61,447 bases of DNA from Candidatus Hydrogenedentota bacterium (GTDB taxonomy: Bacteria; Hydrogenedentota; Hydrogenedentia; Hydrogenedentales; SLHB01), in NCBI GenBank assembly GCA_020849535.1, contig JADLGB010000039.1, positions 1-61,447 on the forward strand, read 5' to 3'. The position numbers and the translations under genes were made by a program. Numbering within the stretch: position 1 is the first letter of the stretch; the number at the start of each line of letters is the position of its first letter. This document shows positions 28,751-37,231 of this stretch, piece after piece. The notes beneath the pieces were generated by a model. That model saw only the letters and a program-made list of their open reading frames with translations. It made no database searches and was not told where the DNA came from.

Positions 28751-31700
28751 ATGAGAAGCATTTCCTTCGCATGCGCCGGCATCGGGTTGGTCGCAGTCTT
28801 ACTGATAGTTGGGGCAGGTTGTTACATCCCAATCCCCTTTCCCCGCGCCAAGGAAGACACTGCCGGGCAGACTCCGATCCGGGAAAAAGGGGTGAACGCC
28901 GGGCCGTCCGCGTCTCTGCCCGCGCAGCAAGCCATTTCGCTACCCGCTTTTCAGAGTTCGATAGCCGATCGCTATCGGCTTCGCCCGGACCTCCGGTTCA
29001 TTGAAGCCGTGGCGCGCATCCATCAATTCATCACGGGGGAGGCTTCGGGATCGGTGGAGGTGCGGTTTGCGGACGGCCGATGGGAAGTCATCTACGACGC
29101 CAAGGCCGTTGGCGCCTTGCCCGAGTTTCCCAGATTTGCCGACGGCATGGGTCTTCTGGAATCGTGGACAAGAAGCTGTCTCGCCGCGCACGGAATGACC
29201 CTTGGCAATGCCGTGCCCCAAGAGAAACTGGAGGAAATCGAGCACTCGCTCGACGGGTTCTCTCCCTACCATTTGTGCGAAGCCGGCAAACAGATCAACG
29301 CCGCGTGGACCCAGCACGGAGCCGACGCGCGGCTCTTGGATGCGGCGGCCAGGATGCACACGCTCCTGGCCATCCAACAACTGGATTCCCTCGGCGCGTT
29401 TGAAGCACAACAAGCGCGTGCGCTCGCTTTCCTTGCCTTGGCGAAGGCTGCGGCGGGGCCGTCGCTGGCACGCTACGAAGCACTTCTTGCAAGCGAACTC
29501 GGATACGCCAATCATGCGAAGGACACCGCACGCACCTTGGAATTAGAAGACCCCGTCCGCCTAATCGTGTCTCTGCGGTACGCACAACTTCGCGAGCGTG
29601 CGGACGAATCTTCCTTGAACCCCTTAGAGAAATTCCTATGTATGAAGGCATTGGGGACGTCCTCGAATACCGAGAGAGTGCTTGACTACGCCAATCGATT
29701 GCTCGCGGACGATGCGACCCTGGATCTGCCCGTGTGCAAGGCGGCCCTCGCAAGCGAGGCGTACGTGGTTCTCGACGTGATGTCCCGGGCTCTGCCCGCC
29801 GGTGCGACACTTGCTCTCGCCCAAGTGACTGGGCAAGAAGTACTGCCCGACGGGACCAAGGAGTCCCAAGCAAAGGCCTTGCGCAACTTGAAGAAGGACC
29901 CTCTGGAACTCGCGCGCGACATGGACGCCTATGCGGTCGAGGCTGACCGCGCGTTCACTGGCCCTATTCTCCTCGCGGACGCGGTGAGTGACTTCTACCG
30001 CGGCTGCTTCGTGGCTGGTTTGGCGGAGCAGGGAATCTACCTGCTTTACCGTTCCGTCGATGTGCCAAGCGCCAAGTCTCTCGCAGCTTACTTCGGCAAG
30101 TTTCACGGCACATTCGCGGAAGAACTCGGGCCCTGGTACCTCGGCCTGGTCGAATTGAAGGAAGGCGCCCGCGCTCCTCGGGCAAATGTGGAGGTATTAA
30201 GGCGCCTGTCCCACATCGGAACGGCGGGACTCATTCAGGCGTTTGGTGCAATGGAAGGGCGGTATCCCTACTCACGCCCCGAGAATTTCGAATGCATCGA
30301 ATTCTTCGCATCGCGCCTCGACACACGCCCGCAGTCCCGAATGGAACTGGGCGACCAAATGATGGAGGTGCTTTACGATCCCGCGGAGATGGAGCGGTTG
30401 TATGTGAGCGCGCTGGCCGAGGTTTCCCCGGCGAGTCTGTCGAGCGCCGCATGGTTTGCCTCCTACAACGGCGACGGCGGAAAACTGCGTGAGCTGGCGG
30501 CCATGAAGCACGCCACGCCGTATGTCCGGTCAACGATCCTCGAGTATCAGGCACAGTTGGATGGCGAAAACGTTAAGGTCTTGAGCGGAGACCACGCCGA
30601 CCTGATCCGGCAATTCCCGGACGAATGGACCGTCTACGAGAGCTACTACGATTACCTCTTTCAGCGCAAGCGCTATGACGAAGCGCGCACGATCATGCGG
30701 ACTTGGCTGGGCCGCGATATCGAGACCTATGACCTGCAGGACATCTTCGCCTTCTGCAACGTGGGCGAAACGTACTTCGAGCAAGAGAAGTATCAGGAAG
30801 CCCTGGACGCCATTGAGCCAGTAATTGACAGCGCGGCCTTCAGAGTCAGGGCGCTGCGCGCGCGTGCGTTGGCGCAACTGGGGCGCAAGGCCGAAGCGAT
30901 AGACGCGGGCCGATTCGTGGTGGACCGTTTCCGGTCCACGCCGCTTGCCGTGTCGATCCTCTTGCGCGTGTATTACACGTTCGGGCAGGACGACGAAGCG
31001 AAGGCGCTCATCCTGGACAATGCGAACATTCTGGGCTACCACGATTATCGCCAGCATGTCTGGCCGGTGCTGATTGACATTGTGGGGAAGGACCCTGCCC
31101 GCCTTCGACACATCGCGGTGGGCTTGGTCGAATCTCATCTGGAGGGCGAAGGGCTTCGCGGGCTTGCCTCCGCAGTGGGAAAGATCGACCAGCACAAGAT
31201 CGCCATCGAGCTTTACCGCAAAGAATTCGAAGTGAACCCAAACGCGTCTTCCGTGCTGATCTACGCGTACGACCATTTCGACAAGTTGGGCCAGCAGGAA
31301 GAAGGCCGCAAATGGATCATGGCGAACGTGCCCGAGAAGAGTCGCTCCCTCTTTGCCGCGGAGATTCTGCTCGATAAACACCACGAATTGCTGTGGGACG
31401 TCATTCCGAATGCCGATGCCAATCCCCATGCGGAATATGTCTGGCTCTATCGGGCGGCCGCGGCCGCGCAAGCGGGACCGCAGAATGACCCGCATTATCA
31501 GGATCTCGTGGCGCATCTCAACGCCGCGGATGCCAGCTATTACAACGAACTGTGCCGGGTGCTGGTGGGGCTATCGCCAGAGGAGAAGGCGTACGGGATT
31601 GCCACGAACCTCGACCAGGTCTGCGAAACCGCGTGCTATCTGGGAATCATGTGCGCGCAGCAGGGCCGATTCGAAGATGCCGTGCGTTGGTTCCGCACGT

Positions 31701-31822
31701 CCGTGGAAACCCGCCGCTTCAACAACACCGAATACCACTGGGCCTATGACAAGCTGTTGCTGATCGCGGGCGAGAACCGCAGCCTGAAGCGGCTGAAGGA
31801 CGAAGGCACGACGCAGTATTGA
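28751..31822 (+). CDS. Large TPR-like lipoprotein
   Basis: A 1023-residue lipoprotein: signal with the lipobox IVGAGC (Cys24), then an almost wholly helical body. From about residue 600 the helix pairs look like TPR units (YETYFEQEKYQEALDAIEP-type patterns, FEDAVRWFRTSVETRRFNN near the end). I recognise no enzymatic domain. Such proteins usually scaffold complexes at the envelope. It is a single gene with a 228-base leader; its ATG follows a GGAGAC sequence. Function not assigned. Confidence 0.75.
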   Translation: MRSISFACAGIGLVAVLLIVGAGCYIPIPFPRAKEDTAGQTPIREKGVNAGPSASLPAQQAISLPAFQSSIADRYRLRPDLRFIEAVARIHQFITGEASGSVEVRFADGRWEVIYDAKAVGALPEFPRFADGMGLLESWTRSCLAAHGMTLGNAVPQEKLEEIEHSLDGFSPYHLCEAGKQINAAWTQHGADARLLDAAARMHTLLAIQQLDSLGAFEAQQARALAFLALAKAAAGPSLARYEALLASELGYANHAKDTARTLELEDPVRLIVSLRYAQLRERADESSLNPLEKFLCMKALGTSSNTERVLDYANRLLADDATLDLPVCKAALASEAYVVLDVMSRALPAGATLALAQVTGQEVLPDGTKESQAKALRNLKKDPLELARDMDAYAVEADRAFTGPILLADAVSDFYRGCFVAGLAEQGIYLLYRSVDVPSAKSLAAYFGKFHGTFAEELGPWYLGLVELKEGARAPRANVEVLRRLSHIGTAGLIQAFGAMEGRYPYSRPENFECIEFFASRLDTRPQSRMELGDQMMEVLYDPAEMERLYVSALAEVSPASLSSAAWFASYNGDGGKLRELAAMKHATPYVRSTILEYQAQLDGENVKVLSGDHADLIRQFPDEWTVYESYYDYLFQRKRYDEARTIMRTWLGRDIETYDLQDIFAFCNVGETYFEQEKYQEALDAIEPVIDSAAFRVRALRARALAQLGRKAEAIDAGRFVVDRFRSTPLAVSILLRVYYTFGQDDEAKALILDNANILGYHDYRQHVWPVLIDIVGKDPARLRHIAVGLVESHLEGEGLRGLASAVGKIDQHKIAIELYRKEFEVNPNASSVLIYAYDHFDKLGQQEEGRKWIMANVPEKSRSLFAAEILLDKHHELLWDVIPNADANPHAEYVWLYRAAAAAQAGPQNDPHYQDLVAHLNAADASYYNELCRVLVGLSPEEKAYGIATNLDQVCETACYLGIMCAQQGRFEDAVRWFRTSVETRRFNNTEYHWAYDKLLLIAGENRSLKRLKDEGTTQY

Positions 31823-31839
31823 TGCGGGATTCAGATGCT

Positions 31840-32154
31840 TCAATCGCTATTAGGAGATCGTGATCCGCGCGTCAATAGGGGTGTCAGAATGATGAACTCG
31901 TGTCCCGCGTTCCGTTTTTCGGGTTCGACCAGCAGCCACGCGCCGCACTCGGGGCAGTGTATGAGGCTACCGACCCATCGCGAGGCGCTGGCGAGAAGCC
32001 GCTGCTTCTTCTCCTTATCTTTCTCCGAAAGGATGGCATGTTCCTTCTTGACCACGCGCCGGTAGTGCGCATCATCAATCACGGCGTAGGAGTCAAATTC
32101 CCGGCCCGCCAGCCGGCCCTTCACGTAGTCGAAACCGCATGTGCAGGTGGGCAT
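31840..32154 (-). CDS. Small cysteine-rich (zinc-binding) protein
   Basis: A 104-residue protein with MPTCTCGFDY at the start and CPECGAWLLVEPEKRN in the second half, giving a likely zinc site from the CxC and CxxC pairs. The middle is a charged helix (EKDKEKKQRLLASASRWVG). The ATG at 32154 has a GGGAG ribosome site; an upstream GTG at 32172 is less likely. Function unknown. It converges on the end of the TPR lipoprotein. Confidence 0.7.
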   Translation of the reverse strand: MPTCTCGFDYVKGRLAGREFDSYAVIDDAHYRRVVKKEHAILSEKDKEKKQRLLASASRWVGSLIHCPECGAWLLVEPEKRNAGHEFIILTPLLTRGSRSPNSD

Positions 32155-32298
32155 GGGGAGGCTCCCTTTCACTTTCGAAAAGCCGGAACTCCTGAAGCTC
32201 GGCTATCAGTCACCACTGGACGGGCACACACACCCGCGTGACGCCTGAATTATCGCGTCCAGTTGCCCAATCCATTGCCGATTCCCGTTCCGGAGACG

Positions 32299-32790
32299 CT
32301 AGTCCCCGGGAGCAGCGCCGGAAGTGGCAGATGGCCATTCCAATTCAAGAATTCCAAGTGCTTTGAGAACGAGCATGGCGATAATTGCCGGTATGGGATA
32401 ATGCACGAGCATTTGAGGCGCAATGCCCATATTACCGATGCCGCTCGCAGACGCGGCACTCATACCCACAGTGTTTGGCACGAGCCACAGCATAGCCACC
32501 AAAACGAAGTAGACCACCTCAGCCAGAAGCGTAGCAGATAACAGGACAAAACCGGACGCTCGCTTTCGAAACAACAGATAGACCGCCGCTGCGAGAAGCG
32601 TGAGGAAAATTGCATCGAGAGACGAGAAGGCAATGAAGAACTGTGCCACATATGGCGCATCGGCATCATTGAGTTGCCAGATTGAGTGTCCCGAGAAAAG
32701 TGCAGTCGCCAGGAATAGGCCTCCACTGCACACAAACAACGCGGTCACAGACCCGAAACTGTAATAGACGATTCTGCTGGAAGTCTTCAT
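32299..32790 (-). CDS. Four-helix membrane protein
   Basis: A 163-residue hypothetical protein with four hydrophobic stretches: about 7-33, 48-72, 78-105 and 125-150. It begins MKTSSRIVYYSFGSVTAL; the ATG at 32790 is preceded by GGAGGTTTT, a good ribosome site that rules out the longer frame. No family is recognised. It lies upstream of the small zinc protein on the same strand, 144 bases away. Confidence 0.65.
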   Translation of the reverse strand: MKTSSRIVYYSFGSVTALFVCSGGLFLATALFSGHSIWQLNDADAPYVAQFFIAFSSLDAIFLTLLAAAVYLLFRKRASGFVLLSATLLAEVVYFVLVAMLWLVPNTVGMSAASASGIGNMGIAPQMLVHYPIPAIIAMLVLKALGILELEWPSATSGAAPGD

Positions 32791-32828
32791 GAAAACCTCC
32801 GCGACAACACGGCCATTTGAAGCGTCGT

Positions 32829-33011
32829 TCAGCACTTACACGTATGGCCGGTTACGGCCCCACACCTATTCCAACACGGTACCGCTTCAAATGCAAGTAC
32901 TGCATGTTTCTCTGCCACGCAGTACGGGATCTGGGTGATAAAGGAGACGGTCTGTTCGAGCGTTTCGGAGGTGGATGCGGTCCACACTACTCGTCGTTCG
33001 TGCGAAGCCAT
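32829..33011 (-). pseudogene. Truncated ParE-like toxin
   Basis: It starts MASHERRVVWTAS followed by ETLEQTVSFI, the usual first strand and helix of a ParE/RelE toxin, but after about 30 residues the sequence degenerates (cysteine-rich tail ending TGHTCKC) and stops at 60 residues instead of about 95. The C-terminal beta-sheet with the catalytic region is missing. The ATG overlaps the last 25 bases of the antitoxin gene, as in an intact module, so this is a decayed toxin. Confidence 0.6.
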
Positions 33012-33184
33012 TTCTCGCGCAGTTTTGCTTCCACTTCCTCATGGGCAACTGTTCGGCCTGCGGCGGAGTCGGCCTGTCCTCGCTCAATTGCTTGTACTAC
33101 GTACAGATGGTAAATGACATCCTCAAGACAACAGTCGGGCGGCAGCATGGCGAGAATTGCCATAGCTCTCTCTTTCGACTTCAT
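32987..33184 (-). CDS. ParD-like antitoxin
   Basis: A 65-residue protein, MKSKERAMAILAML, then DCCLEDVIYHLYVVQAIERGQAD and TVAHEEVEAKLREKW, the recurrent 'xLEDVxYHLYvxxkIerG...ashEEv' plan of antitoxins paired with ParE/RelE. The ATG at 33184 has a GGAGG site six bases upstream. Its toxin appears truncated, so this may be an orphan antitoxin that still regulates its promoter. Confidence 0.75.
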   Translation of the reverse strand: MKSKERAMAILAMLPPDCCLEDVIYHLYVVQAIERGQADSAAGRTVAHEEVEAKLREKWLRTNDE

Positions 33185-33633
33185 AGCATCCTCCGCGTCA
33201 ATGCAAACAAAGTCCTCGGACTATATTCGCCCTAAGCACGTGCTTCAAAAGGGCCTGCACAGATCATCGGAGGCTTGATACGATCCAAGCGACCAGGGTT
33301 CGGCCATGCACGCTGAAAGCGTGCCGCATTTCTAGCCAGGGGCAGAGCGAAGCGCCGCCCCTGGTATCGGCCAACACCCCTGGACCGAGCCCTGTAGGGG
33401 CGTCGCAATACCTTGATATACCCATTCTTGCGACGCCCCTACAGGGCTGAATCACTGGGGACATTTCATTACCAGGGGCGTCGCTTCGCTCTGCCCCTGG
33501 CTAGAGTTGCATGGCGCTTTCAGCGCTCCGAGTAGTTTTCCGCGGAAGGTGATCGCAAGAAACAACGGAGTCTGGGTGCCCTGCGGCGCAGGTTCCATTG
33601 TTCTTCGCGGTCACTTCCTTTTGAAACATCCTC
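33185..33633. other. Intergenic region with nested inverted repeat
   Basis: The 449 bases between the antitoxin promoter and the end of the ABC binding protein contain the large inverted repeat described separately at 33310-33527. I see no gene in the rest. Confidence 0.6.
33310..33527. repeat. Nested inverted repeat (large cruciform-forming element)
   Basis: Outer arms of about 55 bases (33310-33366 and 33470-33527) are reverse complements with a few mismatches; they include CGCTGAAAGCG, CTAGCCAGGGGCAGAGCGAAGCG and GCCCCTGG. Each outer arm is itself palindromic (CCAGGGGC with GCCCCTGG). Inside lies a perfect 21-base inverted repeat, AGCCCTGTAGGGGCGTCGCAA at 33388-33408 and its complement at 33428-33448, with a 19-base loop. 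The DNA could extrude as one large stem with two side hairpins, like a miniature transposon (MITE) or a structured RNA. Confidence 0.8.
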
Positions 33634-35205
33634 TTAGCTCTCTTTCCTTTGCGTCTCCGCGTCTCTGCGAGAGGAATCTTCTTCGGTATCCGGCAGACTC
33701 TGAGTGGCGGCCGTTACAGCCGCGCGCAGGCCCTCCATGAACTGCTTCGCGGCGTCGCGCGGGGTGAGGCGATGGTAGATGACTTGTTCGATGTAGCCTT
33801 TGCCCTCCTTCTCGAACCACCGATCGATGGCAAGTCTGAGAACGGCATACCGGGCCGTGGCGGGATCGCCGGGAGATAGCGGCTCTTCAACAACAGGTAT
33901 CTCGCTTTCCATGACCTTTGTGTAGAACTGCACCCAGGGATCATCCGTGGGTACCAGCTCCGGAAAGAGTTGTGCGAAAGCTCTTGTATCGGGCGGCAGG
34001 TGCCGGAAGCGGCGAAGCTGCGAACGAGCGAGGTGGGCAGGGTCGGACAGAAACTTCGCGACGCGCAAGGCATTCTCGGTGTGGGCATCGCCCTTGTAAG
34101 GTATCTGCTTGAGCACGGAAAACCCCAGAACGCCCGCGCGCGGGGCGGGCCACGTACCGGACTCGCGGGTGGGCATCCAGATTACGGTCAGGTCAGGCGG
34201 TTCGTCGCCTTGGGTGGCGCCGCGCGCGTGATCGGCCTCCCAGGTCTCGCGCCACAGCTTCGCGGACCACGGGCTCTCGCCGAAGGTCATGCCCAGCGTG
34301 CGCCGCGTGATGAGTTCTTCGTTGATCTCGTTCCAGTTCATGCCAAGGGTGGCCGGGTTCCACGACTTGTCGATGTTCAGAAGGTGATCGAACAATGCGA
34401 ATACTTCGGCCACCTTGTCCTCAGTGAGGCCGGGGTGGAGCTTCCACTCTTGTGAAGGCGGCTCCAGGTAAAGGAAGTGGCGCAAGGACACATCACGCCC
34501 CCAAATCCCCGGGCCGAACTCGTCGATGAAGAGTTGTTGCACGTGGATCAGTGCCGCGCCGAACCCCCAGGTATCAATGTTGCCATCGCCATCGCTGTCG
34601 CGGGTCATGCGTTTGCACGCGTCGCGAAACGCGTCGACGGTCCAGCCGTTCTCGCGAACTGCGGCATCGTCATATCCTGCCGCGGTGAGCATGCCTCGGT
34701 TCGCGAGGATCACCCCGCCGTAGGCGTAGCGATAGATCGGAAAGGCGGTGGGGCGCCCATCACGCGTAATCGCTCGGCGAACGAGAGGCCCCATTCCCTC
34801 GAGAGCGGCGTCTGGGAGGAACGCTTCAGGAATGGGTACGGACAGATCCGAGACCTTGCCGCTGTATTGCAGGGTGTCGATGTCCGCGTACCCGCTGAGA
34901 TAGACATCCGGCGGTTGGCCCGTCGCCAACGCGACGCGGAGTTTGCTCTGGTAGCCTGAATGGCTCATGACTGCCATTTTGATGTGCACATCCGGGTGAG
35001 AGGCGTTCCAGAGGCCGGCGAGTTGGTAGTAGTGGGCTTCGTCGGGCGATCCGATGAGTTCGTTGATCCAGACGCTAACCATGTCGCTCGCCAGAATCTG
35101 CTTGTCCCCTCCGGACCCGCTATCGGGCGCTTCGAGCACGGTCCAGAACCAGAGCCAGCTCAGGCCGAGAGCAATGACTAGGATGGCGATGAATGCCTGT
35201 TTCAC
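33634..35205 (-). CDS. ABC sugar transporter substrate-binding protein
   Basis: A 523-residue extracellular solute-binding protein (family 1 type) with an N-terminal membrane anchor or signal (about residues 5-24) and no lipobox. The body has the typical order: VSVWINELIGS, WNASHPDVHIKM, VALATGQPPDVYL, YRYAYGGVILANRGMLTAAGYD, and a C-terminal helical cap. An aspartate-rich DSDGDGNIDTWGF loop near residue 205 could bind calcium. The last dozen residues (SSRRDAETQRKES) are encoded by the short tandem repeat at 33646-33674, so the original C-terminus was probably shorter. It follows the two permeases and is likely translated with them. Confidence 0.88.
   Translation of the reverse strand: MKQAFIAILVIALGLSWLWFWTVLEAPDSGSGGDKQILASDMVSVWINELIGSPDEAHYYQLAGLWNASHPDVHIKMAVMSHSGYQSKLRVALATGQPPDVYLSGYADIDTLQYSGKVSDLSVPIPEAFLPDAALEGMGPLVRRAITRDGRPTAFPIYRYAYGGVILANRGMLTAAGYDDAAVRENGWTVDAFRDACKRMTRDSDGDGNIDTWGFGAALIHVQQLFIDEFGPGIWGRDVSLRHFLYLEPPSQEWKLHPGLTEDKVAEVFALFDHLLNIDKSWNPATLGMNWNEINEELITRRTLGMTFGESPWSAKLWRETWEADHARGATQGDEPPDLTVIWMPTRESGTWPAPRAGVLGFSVLKQIPYKGDAHTENALRVAKFLSDPAHLARSQLRRFRHLPPDTRAFAQLFPELVPTDDPWVQFYTKVMESEIPVVEEPLSPGDPATARYAVLRLAIDRWFEKEGKGYIEQVIYHRLTPRDAAKQFMEGLRAAVTAATQSLPDTEEDSSRRDAETQRKES
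33646..33674. repeat. Short tandem GCGTCTCCGCGTCTCTGCG repeat inside a gene end
   Basis: Units TTTGCGTCTC, CGCGTCTC and TGCGAGAGG in tandem; on the coding strand of the binding-protein gene they encode the final SRRDAETQR. A relaxed relative (CGCAGAGGCGCGG) lies at 8556-8581. It looks like an intergenic repeat that has been captured into the reading frame. Confidence 0.55.
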
Positions 35206-35241
35206 GAGCGGAGCCTATCCATGTAACACTGCAATTTAGGT

Positions 35242-35306
35242 GACAGGCGAGGGCGCCTGTCCCACACGCGCTTACCCAACCCATGGGCGCCTGTCCAACA
35301 CGCGCT
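35242..35306. repeat. Hairpin plus 22-base direct repeat between transporter genes
   Basis: GACAGGCG (35242-35249) and CGCCTGTC (35254-35261) make a perfect 8-base stem with a four-base loop. The stretch GGGCGCCTGTCC(C/A)ACACGCGCT occurs twice, at 35251-35272 and 35285-35306, one mismatch apart. It lies in the gap between permease and binding protein and could act as a processing or termination hairpin that lowers or raises binding-protein expression. Confidence 0.55.
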
Positions 35307-35337
35307 CGCCACTCCCGCGATATTCTGACTCAACCGA

Positions 35338-36204
35338 TCACCCTTTCACCGCGCCGATCGTCAACCCTTGGATGAAGAAGCGCTGCAACGCGACAAACAG
35401 GATGATCACCGGCAGGCTGACCATTACGGCACCCGCCATGATGATGCCGTAGTCCACGGGAAAAACAAAACCCTGGTCCACCCCGATGAGCGAGATGAGT
35501 CCGACCTGCAGGGTCATCATATCCTTTGAGTTCGTGACGAGGTAGGGCCAGAAGTAATCATTCCAGGCACCGACAAAGTCGAGCAGGAACATGACGGCGA
35601 GGACGGGCCGCGCCATGGGCATCACAATGCGCCAGAAGATGGTCCACTCGGATGCGCCGTCGACACGAGCGGCCTGCATGAGTTCACGCGGCAACGTGCT
35701 CATGAACTGCTTGAACAAAAAGACCCCGCCAAGACCCGCCATACGCGGGACGATGAGCGCGAAGAAGGTGTCGAACCAGCCGAAGGAGAACATCATCTGG
35801 TACAGCGGAATCAGCGTAACGAAGGACGGAACGGCCATGACGGCGATAATGAGCCAGAAGAAGAACAGGCGTCCCGGGAAATCGATCTTGGCAAGGGCGT
35901 AACCCGCCATGGCGCTGAAGATGAGATTGCAGCAGGTGGGCACGAGGGCTACGAGCAGGCTGTTGCGCAGCCAAGTCCACGCGGAGTCGTGCGTGAGGTC
36001 GAAGAAACCCGTGAAATTGTCCCAGGCCCAATCGCGCGGGATCCAGTCCAGATCCGAGAGTGAGAAGGACGAACCCAGACGCGTCAGGCTGCTGCTGAGC
36101 ATGAGGTAGAGCGACAACAGCGAGATCGCCGTGTACAGGAGGAGAATCGCAAAAGCCCCGACTCTGCCCATCGCGGAAACGTGGTCTTGCCTGTACGCGG
36201 CCAC
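35338..36204 (-). CDS. ABC sugar permease (MalG type)
   Basis: A 288-residue inner-membrane permease with six helices and the cytoplasmic EAA loop QAARVDGASEWTIFWRIVMPMARP that contacts the ATPase. It pairs with the permease upstream (four-base gap to its stop at 36208) to form the channel. No ATP-binding subunit is in the window; many carbohydrate importers share one encoded elsewhere. The start ATG at 36204 is the first available. Confidence 0.95.
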   Translation of the reverse strand: MAAYRQDHVSAMGRVGAFAILLLYTAISLLSLYLMLSSSLTRLGSSFSLSDLDWIPRDWAWDNFTGFFDLTHDSAWTWLRNSLLVALVPTCCNLIFSAMAGYALAKIDFPGRLFFFWLIIAVMAVPSFVTLIPLYQMMFSFGWFDTFFALIVPRMAGLGGVFLFKQFMSTLPRELMQAARVDGASEWTIFWRIVMPMARPVLAVMFLLDFVGAWNDYFWPYLVTNSKDMMTLQVGLISLIGVDQGFVFPVDYGIIMAGAVMVSLPVIILFVALQRFFIQGLTIGAVKG

Positions 36205-36207
36205 GAT

Positions 36208-37194
36208 TCAATACTCCACGTCGGTGGCGAGCCACCGGTAGTTCACAATGGATATCGCGACGATGAGCAGCATGAGGAGGACCGCCATGGCGGAGGCCGT
36301 GCCGAAGTCGTTCTGATAGTAGAACGTGCGGTACACGTGGTAATTCACGAAATAGGTGGTCTGGAGCGGGCCGCCGCCGGTGATGAGCAACGCCGGTGCG
36401 AACACCTGAAACCCGGCGATGAGACCGGTGACCGTGACGAAAACGGTAGTGGGTTTCACCAGCGGCCACGTGACCGAAGTGAAGGTGCGAAATGCGGAGG
36501 CACCGTCGATGGTGGCCACCTCGTAGTACGTGCTGGGGATATTGCCGATAGCCGCCGCGTATACAATGACCCCGACGCCATTCGCTGAAATCCACGTCAT
36601 GAAGATAAGCACGGGCATGGCGAGGGCGGGATCGCCAAACCAGTTCTGCGCGGAAAGGCCCACCCCTTGCAGCAAGGCATTGGCGAATCCATCGCCGCTG
36701 TGAAAGATCCCTTTCATGACGGCCGCAGCCACAACAGGACTGATCACGCCCGGAAGGTAGAGTGCCGCCTTGAAAAAGGTCTGGAGCGGCTGGGGTTGCT
36801 TCAGGATTTGGATGGCGAGGAACATGCTGATGAGAATGCTTGCAGGAAGCGTGAAAGCAACGTACACCGCAGTGACCAATACCGTGCGCCACCAGAAAGG
36901 GTCGCTGAGAATGCGCGCGTAGTTCGCGGCCCCTACCCAGTGCGTCGCGGTGGCACTCGTGAGGCTGAAGTCGCTGAAGCTCTGGTGTACTGCTTTGGCC
37001 ATTGGCCAGAACAAGAAGAGCGTGGACCAGGCCAACGCCGCGGCCAGAAATACGTAAGCCCAGAACCATTGCTGGTGGCGCGTGCTGAGTCCCCGTTTGC
37101 CGCGACGCTTGCGATCGAACGCGGCAAGAACGGCAAAGGGGACGACGCCCCAAAACGCGACGAGTCCTACGAGGTACCAGAGCGGATAGACCAC
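36208..37194 (-). CDS. ABC sugar permease (MalF type)
   Basis: A 328-residue inner-membrane permease, the larger partner, with an extra N-terminal helix and the EAA loop YYEVATIDGASAFRTFTSVTWPLVKP. It is the first gene of the three-gene importer and is separated by 37 bases from the phosphotransferase gene, which ends upstream on the same strand. Phosphotransferase and importer may therefore be co-transcribed, though the substrate is not known. Confidence 0.95.
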   Translation of the reverse strand: MVYPLWYLVGLVAFWGVVPFAVLAAFDRKRRGKRGLSTRHQQWFWAYVFLAAALAWSTLFLFWPMAKAVHQSFSDFSLTSATATHWVGAANYARILSDPFWWRTVLVTAVYVAFTLPASILISMFLAIQILKQPQPLQTFFKAALYLPGVISPVVAAAVMKGIFHSGDGFANALLQGVGLSAQNWFGDPALAMPVLIFMTWISANGVGVIVYAAAIGNIPSTYYEVATIDGASAFRTFTSVTWPLVKPTTVFVTVTGLIAGFQVFAPALLITGGGPLQTTYFVNYHVYRTFYYQNDFGTASAMAVLLMLLIVAISIVNYRWLATDVEY

Positions 37195-37231
37195 AGCCCT
37201 CCCTTTCCGCGTTGGTCTGCCAAACGGTCAA

